From: Thereva unica
Taxonomy: Eukaryota > Arthropoda > Insecta > Diptera > Therevidae
Direction of reading: 5' to 3'
Length of the DNA stretch: 64,000 nucleotides
Assembly: GCA_949987705.1 (NCBI GenBank)
Contig: OX465281.1
Coordinates: forward strand, 225,465,978-225,529,977
The position numbers were made by a program, and so were the translations under genes. This document shows, piece by piece, positions 60,717 to 64,000 of the stretch (position 1 is the first letter of the stretch; each line of letters starts with the position of its first letter). The notes beneath the pieces were generated by a model. The model was not told the origin of the DNA. It saw nothing but the letters and a program-made list of their open reading frames with translations, and searched no databases.

Positions 60717-61897
60717 TGTAATGGTGTTTCGGGTGGAAGTGTTCTCTAACCTCCTTTTTTAAGGGAGGGCTGCCGGGGGCTCTCGAGTTGTCCAGGGTCG
60801 TGCGAGAACAAACACCTTATTACAAAATAAAATTCATTTATTTAATCAAAAGTTCTTATATACTAACAATTCGGGTCTCTTATGTCTAAGTATACATTAT
60901 TTACAGGTTTCCTATTATGTTTGAGTAATTAACTAGGGTATGCCTCTAACATACAAGTTTCCTACTTATGATTACTAAGCAATTACCTACTCACTACTCT
61001 ACTCTACATGTATGTAAGCGGGGTCAGTGGTTTAGCAGGAAGTGTGTGTGTCGGTATATGGGTTCGGTATGCGGTCGGTTGTTGTTATGTCCGTAGTCTC
61101 CCCGTGTCGGATCGTACACCACGACACGGTATAGGAGTAGTTACTTCGGCACATAGTCGGATCGTACACCACGACAAGGCCTCGGTAACACCCCTCTGGT
61201 AAAGTCGGGTAGGAATAATTACTTCGGCGTCTAGTCGGATCATACACCACGACAAGGCCTCGGTAACACCCCTCTGGTAAAGTCGGGTAGGAATAATTAC
61301 TTCGGCGTCTAGTCGGATCATACACCACGACAAGGCCTCGGTAACACCCCTCTGGTAAAGTCGGGTAGGAATAATTACTTCGGCGTCTAGTCGGATCATA
61401 CACCACGACAAGGCCTCGGTAACACCCCTCTGGTAAAGTCGGGTAGGAATAATTACTTCGGCGTCTAGTCGGATCATACACCACGACAAGGCCTCGGTAA
61501 TATTCCTCTGGTAAAAGTATGACCGTGTCGGATCGTACACCACGACACGGTATAGGAATAGTTACTTCGGCACATAGTCGGATCGTACACCACGACAAGG
61601 CCTCGGTAATATTCCTCTGGTAAAAGTATGACCGTGTCGGATCGTACACCACGACACGGTATAGGACCAGAGAGGGTGACCTCCCTGGAACGAGTCTGAT
61701 TAAAGACTGAATTTTGGCCTGGTGAAGCGGTTTATTTTATACCGAAGGGAACTGTCAAAGGATACTCGCCCAGCCTGCTGGGTGAATATTTTATTTTCCT
61801 AAAGTTTACTTAAAAGAATTTCCCCGCCTACTGAGTGAATAGTTTTCCTTATGTTCCTGGAGTGAAATTCTTAGTAACGAAAACGTGGTTCGTTACA
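60717..61897. mobile_element. Probable solo LTR (1181 bp) with AAGT target duplication
   Basis: It starts TGTAATGG and ends CGTTACA (TG...CA), flanked by AAGT at 60713-60716 and 61898-61901. Comparison with copy 1 of the host hAT shows the insertion exactly here: copy 1 has a single AGT followed by CGCATTTGAATAC. A 4-bp duplication fits Ty3/gypsy-type integration. No coding sequence. Confidence 0.75.
61100..61665. repeat. 78-bp minisatellite inside the LTR
   Basis: TCGGATC recurs at 61157, 61235, 61313, 61391 and 61469, an exact 78-bp period with near-identical units (GTACACCACGACAAGGCCTC type). More diverged partial units continue to about 61665. Because 78 is divisible by 3, all frames give repetitive pseudo-peptides of up to 206 codons. 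Confidence 0.9.
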
Positions 61898-62574
61898 AAG
61901 TCGCATTTGAATACACACATTTATATATTTTCTGTCACCGAATGCAACGCATGTACGCTTAGTTGCGTGGTTTGTACGTGTCAAAGTTTATTCAACAAAA
62001 GCTTCGTGAGCACACAACACCGATTGATGAAAAATCAGTTGCGCTTGTGTGTGGACAAAGGTTTCATTTTGGTTGCAAACCAGTTTGGTGAAACCAGTTT
62101 GAAACTGGGATTGCAAATCCGTCAACCCATGTGCGTAGGGCCTCAATGTTTATGGAATTCTCGCTTTAGTCCCTTATTTTTTGGCGATAATTCTATCACG
62201 CGAGAAATTGCAATAAAAAAAAAGAGCGGCGCATTGAGTGAACGAACCGAGCTAGCGCGAAGTGCTCAAAGGGTGGGCGAACACTCCTATTCGCAGATCG
62301 CTTCGCCGACCTTTTTGAACTGCGCAAAAATGAACCGAATAATTCCGCCGAATGTTCGGTTCGGTACATTTATGACCGAATATTCGGCCGAATATTCGTA
62401 TTCGGTCGAACCCATATTCGGCGCATCTCTAGTATTTACCATGATTGATATAAATTTGAGGGCGCCGTTGCTGTAGTTTTAAATTCTATTTCAAGAATTG
62501 TTAAAAGAGGTAAGTGAACGAAATGAGAAGAACAAAACTCCTTGTGGTGGCGAGAACTTCTTTTCAATTGCTCT

Positions 62575-62860
62575 TTTTCATTTCATCGGCTGGCATGTTC
62601 AGTTCATGCTTGAAATCTTTTTTGCTTTTTCGCCAGAAGTTAGATATGCAAAAGCTCACTGGAAAGATGTTCCATTATTCCAGATGGTTACTATCTTTTG
62701 AGCGAGCTCTTACATTCAATCTTAGTTTCATGTTCTATTGGGCGAACTCAGGCTTTATTTTTCCTGAGTTCAATATGTGAAAATGTATGCAAAAAATTGA
62801 AGCTCAGTACACCAATTTGCTCGAACTTGCGCAATTCGGCTGGTGATATGGCCACGGGCT
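62575..62860. mobile_element. MITE of the 10612-10938 family, copy 2
   Basis: Shares GTTCAGTTCA, TTGCTTTTTCGCCAGAA, GCTCACTGGAA-type and ATCTTTTGAGCGAGCT blocks in the same order as the copy at 10612-10938, and ends with CACCAATTTGCTCG. The termini are eroded. Confidence 0.65.
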
Positions 62861-63192
62861 GTAATCATCCATTCCCTTTTGAAATTCGATGAAGAATCGC
62901 ATGGGTTTTCACAAGAGCCAACTTTTCCAACAAGCTATACGTTAGCTTAGCTTGTTGCTTTTAAATATTAATTATCCCTTTTACCATCCCATTTCTTCTT
63001 TTCCCTAGCAAAAGGGAGACAAAAACCAACAATTACACAGCTGTCAAAGTTGATTCAAAAATTTCTTGAAAGAATTCATAGGTTCAAAAAATCTATTGTT
63101 CTTCACTGCGTTCAAAAATGAACAGCTTATGGGCCGCAATCTTGGATAGTGCACCGGGCGCAAACACCTCAAGCGCCGGCTCTGAGAAAGAA

Positions 63193-63636
63193 GTACTATT
63201 TTATAAAAAAAAAACTGCCGGTAATACTATTAAAATTGTAAATAATCATTATCTGAAAAATAACATTTGTTAAAAATATTTTCAACATGCGAAAAAACAC
63301 GTGTGCGTCTATTTTGCTGGCTACCAACTGTAGATATAGTGCATTGCAAATCGTTATGTAAACGCCAGAAATAGAAATTGAGCAAGTTTTTTTAATACCC
63401 TAAAAAACTCCACGTGCAGGCAAAAGTAACAAACATGCATAAAAAAAAGATTATTTTCTTAGGGATTAAAAACGAAATATTTCTATGGGTTACATAATGC
63501 ATTTTAGAGCTGTGAATGGGTTATAAATCGTGCACTGTCACATGCGGTGCAATAAACGAAAAATGCATTCCATCAAAGATTTATGAAATGGCATTCAGTG
63601 CGGCCATAAACAAATGGCGATTTGTTGAAAACTCAC
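63193..63636. other. No supported gene; intron between right-edge exon and downstream
   Basis: AT-rich, nothing recognised. Confidence 0.4.
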
Positions 63637-63720
63637 CCTCCAGCGACTGATGAATTGAGCTTTCCAACCCGAACAAACTTTCGCTTAGGCATGAATGATA
63701 CTTTCGGAAAAGTTTCAGGT
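63637..63720 (-). CDS. 84-nt coding exon, possible alternative upstream exon of the giant acidic gene
   Basis: Bounded by TATTCCAG and G/GTGAGT, phase 1 on both sides. It encodes LKLFRKYHSCLSESLFGLES followed by SIHQSLE; the junction with the previous exon gives REY-LKLF. The next exon in this orientation is not visible in the 15 kb to exon 1. Because it ends in phase 1, it could splice directly to exon 2 at 43015, exactly as exon 1 does. Confidence 0.75.
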
Positions 63721-63855
63721 CTGGAATAATTGTTTTTTGCTGGATTATTTATGACATGGAAATGACTTTGAGTGCTTTGCAGAATGAAAGTTACGAGTTT
63801 TGTGCAAATTTAAATTTCAACAAAAAATTTTCGAATTTGTGTTTAGAATACTCAC

Positions 63856-64000
63856 ATTCCCTACTTCGATACAATTGCCCAACTGATACGTCATCAAGGG
63901 ATCCTCCCAACATTCCAGCAAGGATATCTTCGACATAACCCCGAACTCTTTCTTTTTCTTCGGGGCAGAATGATGCCGCTTCGCTGCGTGTATCGTAATC
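63856..64000 (-). CDS. Internal coding exon entering from the right edge (partial)
   Basis: The minus strand is open from the window edge down to a donor GAAT/GTGAGT. It encodes DYDTRSEAASFCPEEKERVR, then GYVEDILAGMLGGSLDDVSV, ending YRSRE plus one base (phase 1). The composition is normal and probably helical. It splices in phase to the exon at 63720-63637. The gene identity is unknown and the 5' part lies outside the window. Confidence 0.75.

Larger units (their letters stand above)
60388..62431. mobile_element. Non-autonomous hAT-type element, copy 2, disrupted by an LTR
   Basis: The ends TAGAGATGCGCCGAATATTC and its complement, with the perfect 8-bp duplication GTATTTAC at 60380-60387 and 62432-62439. 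Without the LTR and its duplicated 4 bp it would be about 859 bp. It is inverted relative to copy 1 at 3558-4699. Frames such as 61835-62476 are fortuitous. Confidence 0.9.
60086..63184. mobile_element. 3.1-kb hAT-type element, outermost of a nest
   Basis: The left end CAGGGGCGGCGCTT and the right end AAGCGCCGGCTCTG are inverted. The octamer AGAAAGAA is perfectly duplicated at 60078-60085 and 63185-63192. A GCACCGGGCGCAA motif lies just inside both ends. Inside are a second hAT element, a probable solo LTR and a MITE. No transposase is recognised. Confidence 0.85.

Noticed and set aside
61032..61652. 206- and 152-codon repetitive frames as a repeat protein
   Set aside because: They arise because the 78-bp minisatellite unit is divisible by three; two frames are equally open and the array is inside an LTR-like element.
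61835..62476. 213-codon plus-strand frame as a gene
   Set aside because: It lies across the LTR/hAT junction and hAT sequence; no motifs.

Overview
This is a window of a repeat-rich, AT-rich animal nuclear genome, most likely an insect. The evidence is GT-AG split genes with very long introns, several clades of non-LTR retrotransposons, tRNA- and 5S-derived short elements, hAT, PIF/Harbinger and piggyBac-like DNA elements, a Helitron fragment and a Ty3/gypsy remnant. Nothing bacterial is present. I cannot name the order or species. Almost all the short open frames are repeats or chance. || The one clear host gene lies on the minus strand and occupies most of the window. Seven coding exons (48442-48352, 43015-42810, 33837-33432 possibly split by a 57-nt in-frame intron, 33368-32691, 25619-15216, 15153-14922, 9005-8399) join with consistent phases into about 4188 codons. 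The product starts with a membrane-anchor-like segment. It continues through serine-rich and acidic exons into one 10.4-kb exon that is almost entirely Glu/Thr/Ser/Ile/Lys low-complexity sequence, and ends in two ordinary, conserved-looking C-terminal exons. I do not recognise the family. Introns are bimodal: 57-63 nt, or 5-9 kb and packed with transposons. At the right edge, two more minus-strand coding exons (64000-63856 and 63720-63637) end in the same phase as exon 1. They may be the 3' end of an alternative, longer N-terminus of the same gene, or part of another gene. || 1-8.3 kb lies downstream of the gene: a LINE 3' end, a 110-bp palindrome, a PIF/Harbinger-like MITE inserted exactly astride the end of a hAT element, Helitron-end-like motifs and an 881-bp inverted-repeat element. 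9-14.9 kb (intron 6) holds a 2.1-kb hAT element with an 8-bp target duplication (7/8) that carries a LINE fragment, a 5S-like core and two MITEs, then more MITE and LINE debris. 25.6-32.7 kb (intron 4) is dominated by a degenerate RNase-H-bearing LINE interrupted by a tRNA-derived SINE. 33.8-48.4 kb (introns 2 and 1) holds LINE pieces, two more 5S-like cores, foldback elements and a broken transposon-type protein gene split by a LINE. || 48.4-63.6 kb holds a foldback MITE, a degenerate LINE with a MITE in it, gypsy and Helitron remnants, an inverted-repeat element loaded with LINE pieces, and a three-level nest: a hAT element contains another hAT element, which contains a probable solo LTR with an internal 78-bp minisatellite. 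Target duplications are intact at all three levels. Domain and element assignments come from reading motifs by eye, without a database search.
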